Assembly (NCBI GenBank): GCA_023436205.1
Contig: JAEZKC010000048.1
Span: 39,772 to 103,771, forward strand
Length of the DNA stretch: 64,000 nt
Origin: Fibrobacterota bacterium
GTDB lineage: Bacteria > Fibrobacterota > Chitinivibrionia > Chitinivibrionales > Chitinispirillaceae
Direction: 5' to 3'
Positions 62,507 through 64,000 of this stretch are shown piece after piece (position 1 is the first letter of the stretch; each line of letters starts with the position of its first letter). The notes beneath the pieces are model-generated. The model was not told the DNA's origin. It made no database searches and saw only the letters and a program-made list of their open reading frames with translations. Both the position numbers and the translations under genes were made by a program.

Positions 62507-63253
62507 CTAGGTCAACTGTTCAAGGATGGTGCTTCTGTGCAGGTAGAAGTACTCTTCCATTTTGCGGTACTGGTCGAGGCTTATGGGCAGCTTGTCGAAG
62601 GAGTGGCGTTCGTTGTTCTGTTCAAGAATGGATTCGTAGTAGAGAAATGCCTGTTGGAACAGGTGGAAGATAAAAAGGGACGTTTTGGCACAGAATCCCA
62701 CGCTGTTTTTCCAGCATTTGCGCAGCTGCCGGTCGGTTATTCCCAGTTCCAGGGCCCAGCCGCTCACCGTTTCTGGCGAGTGCTGGAAGAGCACCTTGGT
62801 GGAGATGGTGGAGGTGTCTTCGTTGAGCTCGTGAAACAGGGGGTTGATGATGTTTTCCAGGGCATGGCGGTTTACCGCTTTAATGATGGCGGTGTTCTGG
62901 AATTGTGAGGATTTTTCCACTACAGCCTTGGCACCCAGCCGGTAGGCGTCGAATCCTTTGGAGGGGAAGTGTGAGCCGGTAAGAACGACGAAGGAGACTC
63001 TGGTGCCGAATTTCTTGAGAATGGCGAATTCATCGTTGTCCAGGTCATTGAGTCCCAGGTCCATGATACAGGCGTGAAACCGGGTGGAGGAGGAGAGCAG
63101 GTCGAGGGCTTGTCTGGCATTCTGGGCCTTGTGGAGTTTGTAGAGGTTAATGGGCTGGAAGATGGACTCCAGCAGGTCCAGGATCAGAGGCTGGTCATCG
63201 ATGAAGAGCAGGTTGACTGTGGAGTCGATGAAATGGAAAGGATGATGTTGCAT
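62507..63253 (-). CDS. Response regulator with C-terminal DNA-binding-like helices
   Basis: A 248-residue regulator. The receiver at about 10-125 has LLFIDDQPLILDLL (acidic pair), acceptor Asp in CIMDLGLNDLD, the Thr in VVLTGSH and the Lys in AVVEKSSQ. The C-terminal half includes WALELGITDRQLRKCWKNSVG, written here as LGITDRQLRKCW, which resembles a single AraC-type helix-turn-helix. The start is uncertain: ATG at 63253 or TTG at 63268. It is divergent from the degenerate GGDEF gene at 63528. Confidence 0.78.
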   Translation of the reverse strand: MQHHPFHFIDSTVNLLFIDDQPLILDLLESIFQPINLYKLHKAQNARQALDLLSSSTRFHACIMDLGLNDLDNDEFAILKKFGTRVSFVVLTGSHFPSKGFDAYRLGAKAVVEKSSQFQNTAIIKAVNRHALENIINPLFHELNEDTSTISTKVLFQHSPETVSGWALELGITDRQLRKCWKNSVGFCAKTSLFIFHLFQQAFLYYESILEQNNERHSFDKLPISLDQYRKMEEYFYLHRSTILEQLT

Positions 63254-63285
63254 GATCTTAATATACAACTGTAAACGGCTTAAAA

Positions 63286-63304
63286 AAAGCGGTTTAAACG
63301 CTTT
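63286..63304. promoter_or_regulatory. Inverted repeat between divergent genes
   Basis: AAAGCG (63286-63291) and CGCTTT (63299-63304) are exact complements around GTTTAAA. The repeat lies 33 bp ahead of the response regulator start and about 225 bp ahead of the plus-strand gene. It may be an operator or, on the plus strand, a weak terminator. Confidence 0.35.
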
Positions 63305-63527
63305 ATTCTTTTGTTAAGGGGGTAGGGTTTGAGCGGAGGGTGAGAGAGGCGGGCGTTTTGGCCCGTTTTTTAAGCGGTTAGCCCGGGGGGGCGTTGACTT
63401 TTTGAGAATGGCTGAAGGTTATGGTATTCCTTTTGCAAGCATAGACAGTAGGAGACTGCTGAAAACTTGATTAATAATAAAAACGGACCGCGTTCCGCGC
63501 TTCGGGGGGCGGGCGGGGGAGGTAAGC

Positions 63528-64000
63528 ATGTGTGCCGCAAGGAGACTGGGGTTGTTTAAGCTGGGGGGGGTGCAGAAGGAGGCCGATGAGCTGGAGAGGC
63601 TCACGGGGGAGGCGTACGGCTTTTTCGGGCAGCGGGAGTTCCGTTCCATGATTGTGCGGGAGCGCAAGCGCACCGAGCGGACCGGAAAGCCTTTCATTCT
63701 GCTTCTTCTGGATCTCGGGGAGTCGCTGGAGGGTCTGGGCAGCAGCCGGGAGCATATTTCCGAGCGCATTGCCATCCACAGGCTGGTGGAGACCATGAGT
63801 GAGGTGACACGGGACATAGATGTGCGGGGCTGGTATGAGCGGGGGCGGATTGTGGGGCTCATTTTCCCGGAGACTTCCTGCGAGAACAGGGATGCGCTGT
63901 GCAGCAAGGTGAGTGCGTTTGTGCACAAGGTGCTTGGAGAGGAGCGGGGATCCCGGGTGGCAATGAGCTGTTACTGTTTCCCTTTTGAGCAGGACGGGGG
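63528..64000 (+). CDS. Degenerate GGDEF-domain protein, N-terminal part (runs off the window)
   Basis: The first 157 residues of a protein that follows the GGDEF fold without its active site: FRSMIVRERKRTERTGKPF and ILLLLDL match the opening helix and first strand, while the place of GGDEF reads YERGRIVGLIFPET. Similar degenerate domains stand at the front of exopolysaccharide sugar transferases and their operons in delta-proteobacteria, so a polysaccharide gene cluster may begin here; that is inference. GGGGGAGG lies before the ATG. The coding sequence is clearly richer in GC than the rest of the window. The long minus-strand ORFs over this stretch are shadows. Confidence 0.75.
   Translation, partial: MCAARRLGLFKLGGVQKEADELERLTGEAYGFFGQREFRSMIVRERKRTERTGKPFILLLLDLGESLEGLGSSREHISERIAIHRLVETMSEVTRDIDVRGWYERGRIVGLIFPETSCENRDALCSKVSAFVHKVLGEERGSRVAMSCYCFPFEQDG

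Noticed and set aside
63419..63928. Long minus-strand frames at the right edge
   Set aside because: They are shadows of the GC-rich plus-strand gene at 63528, which has a strong ribosome site and a recognisable fold.

Overview
The window reads as chromosomal DNA of a Gram-negative, flagellated bacterium of moderate GC content. It has outer-membrane barrels, lipoproteins, an MCE/MlaD protein, FliS and many sensory kinases. The best lineage guess is Fibrobacterota (Chitinivibrio/Chitinispirillum-like). The reasons are a TIGR02147-family regulator coupled to a DUF2341/LamG lipoprotein, and two secreted glycoside hydrolases that end in a short beta-rich sorting-like tail. This is inference; there is no rRNA or marker set to prove it. 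I saw no insertion sequence, prophage or CRISPR array.

Layout. 1-5.9 kb: truncated UvrD-type helicase, an SDR oxidoreductase, an aldo/keto reductase, a secreted clan GH-A hydrolase and an MCE protein. 6-15 kb: fliS with a FliT-like partner behind a sigma-28-type promoter, hisS, a sugar-receptor/GGDEF fusion, a SurA/PpiC-type lipoprotein, small unknown genes and an HD hydrolase. 15-20.7 kb: cobO, hemerythrin, a GH30 hydrolase behind a 12-bp-arm operator, and the TIGR02147/lipoprotein pair. 20.8-23.7 kb: a tightly coupled three-gene operon in which two paralogous histidine phosphatases flank a protein joining a phosphoribosyltransferase-like domain to a kinase-like domain. This is the best candidate for an undescribed system. 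23.7-35.4 kb: CorA-like transporter with a GMS motif, gltBD, a PEP/pyruvate-binding protein with a degenerate KaiC-like head, a 706-bp non-coding stretch with repeats, and proB.

35.4-42.3 kb: a TPR-type lipoprotein overlapping a histidine kinase that lacks its ATPase domain, a patatin/Omp85 (type Vd) protein, and an outer-membrane protein overlapping a stand-alone ComEC-type metallo-hydrolase. 42.4-49.7 kb: hybrid kinase, membrane AraC regulator with a CBM9-like sensor, tRNA-Val(CAC), a PorV/UPF0164-like barrel and a REC-GAF-HD-GYP phosphodiesterase. 49.7-64 kb: a frameshifted small membrane-protein gene, a DUF4332-like protein, a duplicated His-rich protein, a 2372-residue CheB-CheR-PAS-GAF kinase, an M23 peptidase, PhzF overlapping an ankyrin-like gene, a response regulator, and the start of a degenerate GGDEF protein.

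Signalling is unusually dense: one complete and one degenerate diguanylate cyclase domain, one HD-GYP phosphodiesterase, three kinase-type proteins and two receiver-type proteins. Together with two secreted polysaccharide hydrolases, this fits a motile, surface-sensing polysaccharide degrader.
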